In this document: one piece after another, positions 1-7,402 of the stretch
Layout of the letters: each line of letters begins with the position of its first letter
Numbering within the stretch: the first letter of the stretch is position 1
NCBI GenBank assembly: GCA_900753305.1
Contig: CAADYR010000132.1
Location: 1 to 34,289 of the forward strand
Reading direction: 5' to 3'
Source: Lachnospiraceae bacterium
Lineage (GTDB): Bacteria > Bacillota > Clostridia > Lachnospirales > Lachnospiraceae
Length of the DNA stretch: 34,289 nucleotides
Position numbers and translations under genes: made by a program
The notes under the pieces: generated by a model
What the model saw: the letters and a program-made list of their open reading frames with translations, nothing else
Databases searched by the model: none
What the model was told of the DNA's origin: nothing

Positions 1-696
1 AGACAGCGTGTTGCTATGGGACGTGCTATCGTTCGTAATCCTAAGGTATTCCTTATGGATGAGCCTCTTTCCAACCTGGATGCAAAACTTCGTGTACAGA
101 TGCGTATCGAGATCGCTAAGTTACATCAGAGATTAGGTACAACCATCATCTACGTTACACATGACCAGACAGAGGCTATGACACTTGGTACCAGAATCGT
201 AGTTATGAAGGATGGTGTTATCCAGCAGGTTGATACTCCTCAGAACTTATACGAGAAGCCACAGAACTTATTCGTTGCAGGATTCATGGGATCTCCTCAG
301 ATGAACTTCCTTGATGCTGTAGTAGAAGTTAAGGGTGAGACAGCATACTTAAACGTAGCTGGAATCTCTATTCCTCTTCCTCCTGCTAAATCCAAGAAGG
401 TTATCGATGGTGGTTACAATGGAAAGACTGTAACATTTGGTATCCGTCCTGAAGATGTATATGATTCTCAGATGATGGTAGAAGCTAAGTCTGACAGCGT
501 ATTCGAATCAACAATTCGTGTATACGAATTACTTGGTGCTGAAGTATTCTTATACTTCGATTTAGGTGACTTCCCTATGACAGCCAGAGTTGATCCTAGA
601 ACAACAGCTAGACCTGGTGATAAGGTTAAGTTCGCTATCGATGTTGAGAAGATTCACGTATTTGATAAAGAAACAGAGCAGATCATTACCAACTAG
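1..696 (+). CDS. ABC sugar importer ATP-binding subunit, 3' part (MsmK/UgpC/MalK type)
   Basis: This is the C-terminal part of a carbohydrate ABC transporter ATPase; the reading frame is open from base 1 and the start lies outside the window. What is present begins inside the ABC signature region (RQRVAMGRA), followed by Walker B (VFLMDEPLSNLDAKLR), the D-loop and the switch histidine (YVTHDQTEAM). A C-terminal OB/TOBE-like regulatory domain of about 130 residues follows (GIRPEDVY is typical). That extra domain is the mark of the MalK/MsmK/UgpC group, which energises several binding-protein-dependent sugar importers from the cytoplasmic face of the membrane. No permease or binding-protein gene is visible, so the substrate cannot be named. 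Codon use is highly biased, suggesting high expression. The gene is followed by a strong terminator. Confidence 0.93.
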   Translation, partial: RQRVAMGRAIVRNPKVFLMDEPLSNLDAKLRVQMRIEIAKLHQRLGTTIIYVTHDQTEAMTLGTRIVVMKDGVIQQVDTPQNLYEKPQNLFVAGFMGSPQMNFLDAVVEVKGETAYLNVAGISIPLPPAKSKKVIDGGYNGKTVTFGIRPEDVYDSQMMVEAKSDSVFESTIRVYELLGAEVFLYFDLGDFPMTARVDPRTTARPGDKVKFAIDVEKIHVFDKETEQIITN

Positions 697-719
697 TTTG
701 TACATAATCTGTAGAATAG

Positions 720-752
720 AAATCCCCGAACAGTATTGTTCGGGGATTTTAA
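720..752 (+). terminator. Rho-independent terminator after the ABC ATPase gene
   Basis: A perfect 12-bp stem, AATCCCCGAACA (721-732) pairing with TGTTCGGGGATT (737-748), encloses the loop GTAT and is followed by TTAATTTG. It sits between convergent genes, so it may also stop the minus-strand kinase transcript that ends at 758. Confidence 0.88.
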
Positions 753-757
753 TTTGT

Positions 758-2077
758 TTAAATATGCAGTTGAATAGATAGTTTAAATTCTGTCTGATTA
801 CAGGTCATGGTACATTTACCATGATATTTCTGAGCAATCTGCTGCATGATCTCAATACCATAACCATGATTGCGCTTGTCAGGTTTGGTAGTATTGATAT
901 GATTGCCATGAATATGAGCTTTTTTAGAAACAGAGTTGCATATTTCAATGGAAAGAAAATGTCTGGTAGTGTTAGCCCTGGTACTGATATATGCATTGGA
1001 TTGTCCCATGCAGGCTTCCAATGCGTTATCATAGGCATTGGCTAACAGGCTGCATATGTCCGGCTCGCTGAGAGTGCTAAGGCCTGATAGAGAACCTTCA
1101 TATGTAAAGGAAATACCTCGTGCTTCTGCTTCTTTTCGTCTGGTATCTAAAATGATATCAGCAATTTTGTTACCGCTGACAGGTTGATCTGCCCCGGGAT
1201 TAAAATTCAGATTAAGCTGAGAAGAATAATCTCTGACCATATCATAGTGACCGGTAGCATACAACTCTTCAATAACTGCAAGATGCTTTTTCAGATCATG
1301 CCGCATTTTCTGAATATCATCTTCTTTATCTTTGAGTGTTTGCAGAGATTGTAACTGGGTGGTCAGATACGCAGTCTGTGTTCGCATGATATTTTCACGG
1401 TAGAAACGGATTCTTGACTCTGCAATAGTATAAATATAATAACCAATACCTGCTATGAATGCACAGGGAAGAATGATCATCCACAAGGTTGCTATCCAGG
1501 CATCCGGTTGGGATTCGTAGATCAGTTTGGCAAACAATATAATAATTAAAGAGTAAAAGAACAGAACAAAGGACAACATCCATTCTCTCAGGCTAAGGTG
1601 CAGTACAATCTGGTATTTCTGCGATACAAAATGCAGAAGGAAGAGCAATGATACGATCAGAATATCCAGACTGAGACTAAACAGGTGTAACTCCAGGGAA
1701 CCAATATAAAAAGTATCGTTATTGGATATTGGAAGTATAAAGTCCAGAAGTGCAACTGGTGCAGTGGTTAATGCTATATAAAGAAAAAACGCCAGAATAC
1801 ATAAAAAAAAGTCCGTGACACGTTTATAACTTAATATCAAAACTGTAGTAAAACATATGGTGATAAAAGAAATTGTGAATATGAAGTCTTCTGTGACAAA
1901 TAAAGAAACGATAAATACAGCCAGACCACCCCATATAGCGCATCGGAGTAAATTTCTGTTATTTAGGTTTAAATGTGCACCGCATAAATATTGCGCGATC
2001 AGGATGATCTGAAAGAAGCAGATATAATTCATTATGAAAATTACGTAATTTTCAGGAATAAAATGTTCTAATAGCAT
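758..2077 (-). CDS. AgrC-like GHKL sensor histidine kinase
   Basis: This is a 439-residue membrane sensor kinase. The first ~220 residues form about six hydrophobic segments with short loops. A coiled-coil linker (about 222-255) and the dimerisation/phosphoacceptor motif MRHDLKKH (His260) follow. The ATPase domain is of the GHKL/HATPase_c_5 type, with N-box LLANAYDNALEA (Asn351) and G-box NHGYGIEIM. This architecture matches kinases that partner LytTR regulators (AgrC, ComD, VirS and relatives), many of which sense peptides or envelope signals. The start at 2077 has AGGGAG about six bases upstream and overlaps the regulator gene by 10 bp, so translation is probably coupled. No agrB- or agrD-like gene is visible nearby, so the signal is unknown. 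Confidence 0.9.
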   Translation of the reverse strand: MLLEHFIPENYVIFIMNYICFFQIILIAQYLCGAHLNLNNRNLLRCAIWGGLAVFIVSLFVTEDFIFTISFITICFTTVLILSYKRVTDFFLCILAFFLYIALTTAPVALLDFILPISNNDTFYIGSLELHLFSLSLDILIVSLLFLLHFVSQKYQIVLHLSLREWMLSFVLFFYSLIIILFAKLIYESQPDAWIATLWMIILPCAFIAGIGYYIYTIAESRIRFYRENIMRTQTAYLTTQLQSLQTLKDKEDDIQKMRHDLKKHLAVIEELYATGHYDMVRDYSSQLNLNFNPGADQPVSGNKIADIILDTRRKEAEARGISFTYEGSLSGLSTLSEPDICSLLANAYDNALEACMGQSNAYISTRANTTRHFLSIEICNSVSKKAHIHGNHINTTKPDKRNHGYGIEIMQQIAQKYHGKCTMTCNQTEFKLSIQLHI

Positions 2078-2769
2078 GAAGGCTCTCCCTTAATAAACTG
2101 CAACATTGCCTGCTGAAATAATTTGGATCTTCTGCGGCTGACAGGCAGAGTATTTCCATTATCCATCGTAATATGCAGGGAATCGTATTCCTCTATGTGA
2201 TTCAAATTGACAAGAAATTTACGATGAACCCGGAAGAAATTTGCCTGTAGCAGTTGCTGCTCCAATTCTCCCAGAGATTTATCTGCATATAAAGTGTCTT
2301 TTTCACAGGAAATGACCGTTTCTTTATCATGTACTTCAAGATACAAAATATCCTGAGTAGGAATAAGAATTGTACTACCGTCGGCTTCGACCATAAGTTT
2401 ATGAGAAGAATCCAGTTGAAGATGTATGGCTTGAAATACATTCTGTAGCTGATCTTCTCTGATGGGTTTCAGTAAATACCGGAAAGCAGCTACTTCATAG
2501 CCTAAAGGGGCATAGTCAAGATTGGAAGTCAAATAGATCAATAATGAATGACTGTCGTAGGAACGGATGATGCGTCCAAGTGCGATCCCATCATAAGGCT
2601 CCATTATAATATCACAGAAGATAATATCATAGAATATGCCATCAGAATATTGCTTTGCAAGATCTTCCGGATTTAAAAAGGTATCGATATCACAGTCAAA
2701 TTCCTCCCATACGTGTTGATATAAAGTATGCACAAAATCTGCTTCATCATCACAAATTGCTATTCTCAT
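2068..2769 (-). CDS. LytTR-family response regulator
   Basis: This is a 233-residue response regulator. The receiver domain (1-120) has the acidic pair Asp7-Asp8, phosphoacceptor Asp53 (FCDIIM) and the conserved lysine in LLKPIRED. The C-terminal LytTR DNA-binding domain (about 125-230) shows the typical FFRVHRKFLVNLNHI segment. It is the first gene of a two-gene operon with the overlapping kinase. LytTR proteins such as AgrA and VirR bind pairs of about 9-bp direct repeats spaced two helical turns apart. A pair of that kind lies in its own promoter region, so autoregulation and control of the divergent gene are both plausible. The start ATG has AAAGGA upstream at slightly long spacing. Confidence 0.92.
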   Translation of the reverse strand: MRIAICDDEADFVHTLYQHVWEEFDCDIDTFLNPEDLAKQYSDGIFYDIIFCDIIMEPYDGIALGRIIRSYDSHSLLIYLTSNLDYAPLGYEVAAFRYLLKPIREDQLQNVFQAIHLQLDSSHKLMVEADGSTILIPTQDILYLEVHDKETVISCEKDTLYADKSLGELEQQLLQANFFRVHRKFLVNLNHIEEYDSLHITMDNGNTLPVSRRRSKLFQQAMLQFIKGEPSCY

Positions 2770-2836
2770 AGATAACTCAATCCTTTGTATTACGTATTTT
2801 ACATTGTTATGTTAAATCACGGATGTCTGCGTACCT

Positions 2837-2865
2837 ATCATAGTATATTTTACCGTTTGCGTCAA
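2837..2865 (-). promoter_or_regulatory. Predicted sigma-A promoter of the kinase/regulator operon
   Basis: Read on the minus strand, TTGACG (complement of 2860-2865) lies exactly 17 bp from TATGAT (complement of 2837-2842). A start near 2830 gives a leader of about 60 nt before the regulator ATG. The -35 box overlaps the left copy of the LytTR-type repeat. Confidence 0.72.
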
Positions 2866-2882
2866 GAAAACGACCGTCCGCG
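2852..2882 (+). promoter_or_regulatory. Candidate LytTR binding site: paired direct repeats 21 bp apart
   Basis: ACCGTTTGCG (2852-2861) and ACCGTCCGCG (2873-2882) match at 8 of 10 positions and are 21 bp apart, start to start. This fits the geometry known for AgrA-type regulators: two imperfect repeats of about 9 bp with a 12-13 bp spacer, core near ACNGTTNR. The pair lies between a LytTR regulator gene and a divergent gene. The right copy ends 30 bp before the -10 box of the divergent gene, an activator position. The left copy covers the -35 of the regulator's own promoter. Confidence 0.6.
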
Positions 2883-2908
2883 AAAAAAACGGGCATTTCC
2901 ATTCTGCC

Positions 2909-2918
2909 ATGCTATAAT
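2909..2918 (+). promoter_or_regulatory. Extended -10 promoter of the unknown membrane protein gene
   Basis: TGCTATAAT (TATAAT at 2913-2918) is a consensus extended -10. No recognisable -35 lies at the right distance (bases near 2890-2895 are CGGGCA-like). That pattern is common at promoters needing an activator, here plausibly the adjacent LytTR regulator. Confidence 0.6.
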
Positions 2919-2952
2919 CACAATCAAAGTTACGAAAGGAAAGGAATTAATT

Positions 2953-3879
2953 ATGAGGGCAAATCAAATATGGTTAGGTACCATGAAGTTTAATTTTATC
3001 AAGTTGGGAATTGGTCTTGCATTTGATCTCGCAGCCATTATCCTGCTGATCGCATTTGTTGGAGTTGGTTCATTGGCAGGAGGAGGCGGTGCATATATAG
3101 GACTGCTGATCTGGATAGGAACAGTATTTGGCGGATACCGATTCATGTCCATGTATGTAGGTTATATGATCAAATCTGCGCATATAGCATGTATTGCTGT
3201 AGCAGCACAGGATGGCAGACTTCCTGAGAACATGTTAGAGACAGGCAAGGACATGGTAAAGGAGCGTTTTGTAACAGCTAATGTGTATATTGCTGTAGAT
3301 AAACTGGTAGCAGGTGCGGTCAGACAGCTTCAGAAAGTTATTGGAAATATTGGTGGCTTTCTTGGTTTTGTACCGGGAATGGATAATATAGTAAATATTG
3401 TTCAGAAGTTTATTGGAATTTTCCTTGGATATGTAGATGAATGCTGTCTGGGATATACTTTTGTCAACAAAGAGCAGAATGCCTGGAAAAGTGCCTGTGA
3501 TGGCGTATGTATTTACTTCCAGAATGCAAAACTCTTTTTGAAGGAAGCAGTTAAAATTACATTGATCGTTGTAGTATCAACTGCATTGGTATTTTTCATT
3601 GCAGCAGGTATGGCTGCAGGACTGACAGGAGTGTTTCATATGCCGGGCGTTGCTTCCCTTTTGATTGCAGTTCTGTTTGCGGTTACTGTAAAGAAAGCAT
3701 TTATTGACAGTTATATTTTGTGTAAATTACTTACTGTATATGTGCAGACAGCACCTCAGACAGAAATCAGTGTTGACTTATATGGAAAATTGTGTGGATT
3801 ATCCAATAAGTTCAGAGAAATGTATAATAATGCGATCAATCCGGGTAATACCGTACAGCCGGAAGTTAATATTATGTAA
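2953..3879 (+). CDS. Unrecognised polytopic membrane protein, possible LytTR target
   Basis: I do not recognise this 308-residue family. Visible features are a long N-terminal hydrophobic stretch (about 12-62) rich in Gly/Ala that probably forms two helices, a central amphipathic region with Gly-rich turns and several cysteines, and two more strong membrane segments (LIVVVSTALVFFIAAGMAAGL and GVASLLIAVLFAVTV). A soluble tail of about 50 residues ends the protein. A longer frame opens at 2785, but the start at 2953 is preferred because GAAAGGAAAGG lies just upstream and the extra 56 codons would run through the promoter and are not protein-like. It is monocistronic and divergent from the LytTR/GHKL operon. 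That arrangement suggests an envelope-stress or transport role, but no function can be claimed. Confidence 0.75.
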   Translation: MRANQIWLGTMKFNFIKLGIGLAFDLAAIILLIAFVGVGSLAGGGGAYIGLLIWIGTVFGGYRFMSMYVGYMIKSAHIACIAVAAQDGRLPENMLETGKDMVKERFVTANVYIAVDKLVAGAVRQLQKVIGNIGGFLGFVPGMDNIVNIVQKFIGIFLGYVDECCLGYTFVNKEQNAWKSACDGVCIYFQNAKLFLKEAVKITLIVVVSTALVFFIAAGMAAGLTGVFHMPGVASLLIAVLFAVTVKKAFIDSYILCKLLTVYVQTAPQTEISVDLYGKLCGLSNKFREMYNNAINPGNTVQPEVNIM

Positions 3880-3914
3880 GAGAGAGCGAATAGTGATTTT
3901 ATTGCGAAAAATAA

Positions 3915-3943
3915 TTGCAACTGCGTTTAAATTCATTTAAAAT
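3915..3943 (+). promoter_or_regulatory. Predicted promoter of the PucR/CdaR-type regulator gene
   Basis: TTGCAA (3915-3920), a 17-bp spacer and TAAAAT (3938-3943) predict a start near 3950. That is at the left arm of the 3946-3981 hairpin, so the hairpin is both the likely terminator of the upstream gene and the first structure of this transcript. Confidence 0.5.
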
Positions 3944-3945
3944 AT

Positions 3946-3990
3946 AAGGATAAAGGGAAGATAAGGATTCTCTTTATCCTTATTTTTAAT
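3946..3990 (+). terminator. Hairpin terminator between membrane protein and regulator genes
   Basis: AAGGATAAAG (3946-3955) pairs perfectly with CTTTATCCTT (3972-3981), followed by ATTTTTAAT. It lies 66 bp after the membrane protein stop. It overlaps the predicted start of the next transcript, so it could also act as an early attenuator there. Confidence 0.65.
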
Positions 3991-4028
3991 AGCAGAGAAG
4001 GGGAATATAAATATAGAGGAGGAAACAT

Positions 4029-5114
4029 ATGATTTCAAATCAGGTAATACAGACAAGTATTGATGAATTAAAGAATATTACAAAAGTTGATTTGTGTGTT
4101 ATGGATTTAGATGGACTGGTAGTTGCAACAACTTTTGAGAGCAGTGAAATATCTTCTGATCTGATCACTAATTTTATACAGTCACCGGCAGACAGTCAGA
4201 TCGTAGGTGGTTACCACATGCTGAAAATATTAGAGGATGGGGAAGTAGTATATGTACTGGTTGCAAAAGGAACCGGTGCAGATGCCTATATGATTGGTAA
4301 AGTAGCTGTCAGCCAGATCCAGAATCTGGTCATTGCGTATAAAGAGCATTTTGATAAAAATAATTTTTTCCAGAATCTTCTGCTGGATAATCTGCTTCTG
4401 GTGGATATCTATAATCGTGCAAAGAAGCTCAGGATCGAGACAGAGCAGCCCAGAGTGGTATTCCTGATCGAAGCCCAGAATGATAAAGACAATATTGCAA
4501 TGGAACTGTTAAAGAATCTGTTCGAAGAGCAGGGAGGCTGTTATCTGACTGCTGTAGAACAGAAAAACATCATTATGATAAAAGGTGTGACATCCATCAA
4601 TGCATATGAGGAAGTAGAGCAGACAGCACAGGTTATTGTGGATATGCTTAATTCCGAGGCAATGCTGGTTGCCAAGGTGGCATATGGAACGATTGTAGGA
4701 GAATTGAAAGAAGTATCCAAGTCATATAAGGAAGCTAAGATGGCATTGGATGTAGGCAAGATATTTTATTCAGAGAGATCAATTACTGCTTACAATACAT
4801 TAGGAATCGGCAGACTGATCTATCAGCTTCCCATTAATCTTTGCCGGATCTTTATTAAGGAAATCTTCGGGGACAGTATTCCTGAGGAACTGGATGATGA
4901 ACTGCTTACCACGGTACAGAAATTCTTTGATAACAATCTGAATGTATCAGAGACTTCCAGACAGCTTTTTGTACATCGTAATACACTGGTATATCGTCTG
5001 GAGAAGCTGCATCAGTCTACAGGACTGGATATCAGAACTTTTGATGATGCGCTGACTTTCAAAATAGCGTTAATGGTCGTAAATTATATGAAATATATTG
5101 ATTCTATGGAATAA
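4029..5114 (+). CDS. PucR/CdaR-family transcriptional regulator
   Basis: This is a 361-residue regulator. The N-terminal ~130 residues resemble the sugar-diacid-recognition type sensor domain of CdaR (conserved start VIQTSIDELKNITKVDLCVMDLDGLVV). A middle GGDEF-like domain without catalytic motif follows (about 140-260). The C-terminal PucR helix-turn-helix reads NLNVSETSRQLFVHRNTLVYRLEKL. Family members respond to small carboxylates, sugars or nucleobases and usually activate nearby catabolic genes, but none is adjacent here. The ribosome site GAGGAGGAAACAT is near consensus. The next gene follows only through a terminator-like hairpin, so this is probably a single-gene unit. Confidence 0.85.
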   Translation: MISNQVIQTSIDELKNITKVDLCVMDLDGLVVATTFESSEISSDLITNFIQSPADSQIVGGYHMLKILEDGEVVYVLVAKGTGADAYMIGKVAVSQIQNLVIAYKEHFDKNNFFQNLLLDNLLLVDIYNRAKKLRIETEQPRVVFLIEAQNDKDNIAMELLKNLFEEQGGCYLTAVEQKNIIMIKGVTSINAYEEVEQTAQVIVDMLNSEAMLVAKVAYGTIVGELKEVSKSYKEAKMALDVGKIFYSERSITAYNTLGIGRLIYQLPINLCRIFIKEIFGDSIPEELDDELLTTVQKFFDNNLNVSETSRQLFVHRNTLVYRLEKLHQSTGLDIRTFDDALTFKIALMVVNYMKYIDSME

Positions 5115-5126
5115 AACGTAATATAG

Positions 5127-5173
5127 CCCTCTTACCGGACATACAATGTATGGACAATGGTAAGGGGGTTTTT
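5127..5173 (+). terminator. Terminator hairpin whose 3' arm is the next gene's Shine-Dalgarno
   Basis: CCCTCTTACC (5127-5136) pairs with GGTAAGGGGG (5159-5168), 10 bp with one G-U pair, followed by TTTTTG. An inner hairpin CATAC/GTATG (5140-5144, 5148-5152) closes the loop. The 3' arm contains AAGGGGG, the only plausible ribosome site for the ATG at 5180. The structure should terminate the regulator transcript and, in any read-through RNA, hide that ribosome site. Confidence 0.75.
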
Positions 5174-5179
5174 GAGTAT

Positions 5180-5968
5180 ATGAACAGCAAAATTTATTAT
5201 ATCGACTGTTATAAGGGTAAAAATAAAGAAGGAAATATAGGATTTGCCAAATTAGAAGACGAGAAAATATTTGTCATGCTCCGTGGAATATTTGCAAGAA
5301 GCGGAATGGATTGTAAAGTACATTTACTGGATAGAAAAGGACAGCAGACAGAAGTTATGACAGTCCCGGTGAGAAACGGATATGGACAGGCAAGTTGTCT
5401 GTGGCCGGATGAAATGAACAGAGAAGAATGTTATGGCATTTATATACCTTTATATGGAGGAAGATGTGGAAAAAGTCAGATCAAACAGCCATCTGATGTG
5501 GATATTTCCATTGCAGTTGTGCCTCAAAAGCCACAGGAGGAATTTGTTGAAGAAAAAACACCAATTTCAACATTTGCAGAGGAACTTCCTGTTATAGGTC
5601 AGGATAAGTGGTCGCAATTATGTATGACATATCCGCAGATACATTTGTTTGAAGATGTGGATACAGTAGTGATAAAACCTAAGGATCTGGTGGTATTGAC
5701 ACAGGAATACCATGAACTTGCCACCAATTCCTTTGTGCTGCATGCATACTATAATTATAGACAGTTATTGCTGCTGCGCTATCATGATAAGGAAGGAGCT
5801 GTATATTATCTGGGTGTTCCAGGCATTTATTATGACAGGGAAAAGCGAATTGCTCATTTATTTGGGTTTGAAGGTTTTGAAAATGGAGAATCAAGGCTGG
5901 TTAATGGGGATAACAGGAGAGCATATACGGGATGCTTTGGATATTACATGAAGCAGGTTGGCATCTGA
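5180..5968 (+). CDS. DUF6128-like hypothetical protein
   Basis: This 262-residue soluble protein is of a type common in Lachnospiraceae. The N-terminal half (about 1-110) is beta-rich with a small-domain look. A Pro/Glu linker (PQKPQEEFVEEKTP) leads to a C-terminal domain (about 135-262). That domain has motifs typical of DUF6128, such as the region around FVLHAYYNYRQLLLL, YYLGVPGIYYDREK and HLFGFEGF. Its function is unknown. I prefer the ATG at 5180 over one at 5150: the latter falls inside the terminator loop without a ribosome site, whereas AAGGGGG lies 11 bases before 5180. Its stop codon abuts the stop of the convergent activase gene (5968/5969). Confidence 0.72.
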   Translation: MNSKIYYIDCYKGKNKEGNIGFAKLEDEKIFVMLRGIFARSGMDCKVHLLDRKGQQTEVMTVPVRNGYGQASCLWPDEMNREECYGIYIPLYGGRCGKSQIKQPSDVDISIAVVPQKPQEEFVEEKTPISTFAEELPVIGQDKWSQLCMTYPQIHLFEDVDTVVIKPKDLVVLTQEYHELATNSFVLHAYYNYRQLLLLRYHDKEGAVYYLGVPGIYYDREKRIAHLFGFEGFENGESRLVNGDNRRAYTGCFGYYMKQVGI

Positions 5969-6688
5969 TCACAGTTCAACGCCTCTGAGTTGTACAGAGG
6001 GAATTGTTTCGCGGCAGATATCGGCAAAATGCAGCAGAGTTTGAGCATCATGTGCATGGTAACCCTGTGTAATGACCTGCTCTGAGTCAGTATAAGATTG
6101 CAGATAGTAAGCTGCAGCATTGGCTATCCATTCCCTTATAGCATACATATCTTCGCTGCTGTGAAGCTCTTTTACAACAGTTGTACGGAATTCATAGGGG
6201 AAAATTCCTGTAAGAGAAAGTAAGCAGTCTACAGATTCACGCAGAGGTGAGAAATCAACTGTTGGCAAGCCAATTGTCCGGGCATATTTATCCGGAGAGT
6301 TCTTGATATCAATAGCACAGTAATCAATCAATTTATCATCCAACAGTCTGTGCAGAATATCAGGTCGAAAGCCGTTGGTGTCTAATTTCACCAGAAGTCC
6401 CAGGTCTTTTATCCGGGAAAGAAAAGCAGGCAGATCCGGTTGCAGCGTAGGTTCGCCACCGGTCACGCATACACCGGTGAGGATACCGCGTCTTTTGCGG
6501 AGAAATGACAGGATTTCTTCTTCACTATAGGGTGTAATAAGTCCGGCATCTATGCTTTCTCTGGCAAAGACAAGTTCCCTGTTATGGCAGAAAGGGCAGC
6601 GAAAGTTGCAGCCGCCTGTAAAGATCGTGGCAGCTACGTGCTCAGGATAATCCAAAAGTGTCGTTTTATTCAAACCAAGAATCAACAT
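5969..6688 (-). CDS. nrdG: Anaerobic ribonucleoside-triphosphate reductase activating protein (radical SAM)
   Basis: This is a 239-residue radical SAM activase. The cluster motif CNFRCPFC (Cys27, Cys31, Cys34; CX3CX2C) is followed by the SAM-binding GG pair in GVCVTGGEPTLQ. The family (the longer NrdG2 type common in Clostridia) uses a 4Fe-4S cluster and S-adenosylmethionine to install the glycyl radical on the class III reductase NrdD, providing dNTPs without oxygen. The N-terminal ILGLNKTTLLDYPEHVAATIFTGGC fits that group. No nrdD is visible here. A related role activating another glycyl-radical enzyme cannot be excluded. It ends tail to tail with the preceding gene with no spacer and diverges from tadA. 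Confidence 0.85.
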   Translation of the reverse strand: MLILGLNKTTLLDYPEHVAATIFTGGCNFRCPFCHNRELVFARESIDAGLITPYSEEEILSFLRKRRGILTGVCVTGGEPTLQPDLPAFLSRIKDLGLLVKLDTNGFRPDILHRLLDDKLIDYCAIDIKNSPDKYARTIGLPTVDFSPLRESVDCLLSLTGIFPYEFRTTVVKELHSSEDMYAIREWIANAAAYYLQSYTDSEQVITQGYHAHDAQTLLHFADICRETIPSVQLRGVEL

Positions 6689-6785
6689 GGTATTCTACCT
6701 CTTTTCACATCAGCCGAATTAGACTATACTTAACATGATGGTAACACATAGCCAAAAACGAAGTCAATAAGTTAGGAGAGCAACT

Positions 6786-7319
6786 ATGGTACGTATACCT
6801 GTGACAGAGGATGAAAAATATATGAAAGAGGCAATGAAACAGGCAAAAAAAGCATATAAGCTGGGAGAAGTGCCCATTGGCTGTGTAATTGTACATGAGG
6901 GACAGATTATTGGTCGTGGCTATAACAGACGAAATACAGATAAGAATACACTGGCACATGCAGAGATTACAGCAATTAATCGTGCCAGCAAGGTCATTGG
7001 TGACTGGCGGTTGGAAGACTGTACACTCTATGTAACTCTTGAACCCTGTCAGATGTGTGCAGGGGCTATTGTGCAGGCAAGAATACCCAAAGTAGTCATG
7101 GCGAGCATGAATCCCAAGGCTGGCTGTGCAGGTTCTATATTAAATATTCTGGACATGCCACAGTTCAATCATCAGGTAGAGGTTGTGCAGGGGGTTCTGG
7201 ATGAGGAATGCAGCAGAATGTTAAAAGAATTTTTTGTGGAACTGCGGGCGAGGAATAAACAGGAAAAATTAGCCAGAATGCAGCAGGAGGGAAATAGTTC
7301 GCAGGAAAATAATGGTTGA
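6786..7319 (+). CDS. tadA: tRNA adenosine(34) deaminase TadA
   Basis: This 177-residue zinc deaminase converts A34 to inosine in the wobble position of tRNA-Arg(ACG), allowing CGN decoding. The catalytic HAE motif (His58, Glu60) and the zinc site PCQMCAG (Cys88, Cys91) are intact. NRRNTDKNTLAHAEI is the typical tRNA-binding region of TadA rather than of cytosine deaminases. The last ~25 residues are a charged, Gln-rich tail. The ribosome site TTAGGAGAG precedes the ATG. The gene diverges from the activase across 97 bp, and a promoter for the next gene begins over its stop codon. Confidence 0.93.
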   Translation: MVRIPVTEDEKYMKEAMKQAKKAYKLGEVPIGCVIVHEGQIIGRGYNRRNTDKNTLAHAEITAINRASKVIGDWRLEDCTLYVTLEPCQMCAGAIVQARIPKVVMASMNPKAGCAGSILNILDMPQFNHQVEVVQGVLDEECSRMLKEFFVELRARNKQEKLARMQQEGNSSQENNG

Positions 7320-7344
7320 CATTGCAGTGTGTACAGTATAAATT
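7316..7344 (+). promoter_or_regulatory. Predicted promoter of the aminotransferase gene
   Basis: TTGACA at 7316-7321 overlaps the tadA stop codon. The -10 is either TATAAA (7337-7342, 15-bp spacer) or TAAATT (7339-7344, 17-bp spacer). The start of transcription lies about 50 bp before the gene. Confidence 0.5.
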
Positions 7345-7402
7345 AGAAATATAAAACCTATATATCAGATAGGAAATATATACAATACAGGAGAGGAACC
7401 TG

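Noticed and set aside
2785..2952. 56-codon N-terminal extension of the unknown membrane protein
   Set aside because: It runs through the promoter and LytTR-type repeats, has no ribosome site and is not protein-like; 2953 has GAAAGGAAAGG upstream.
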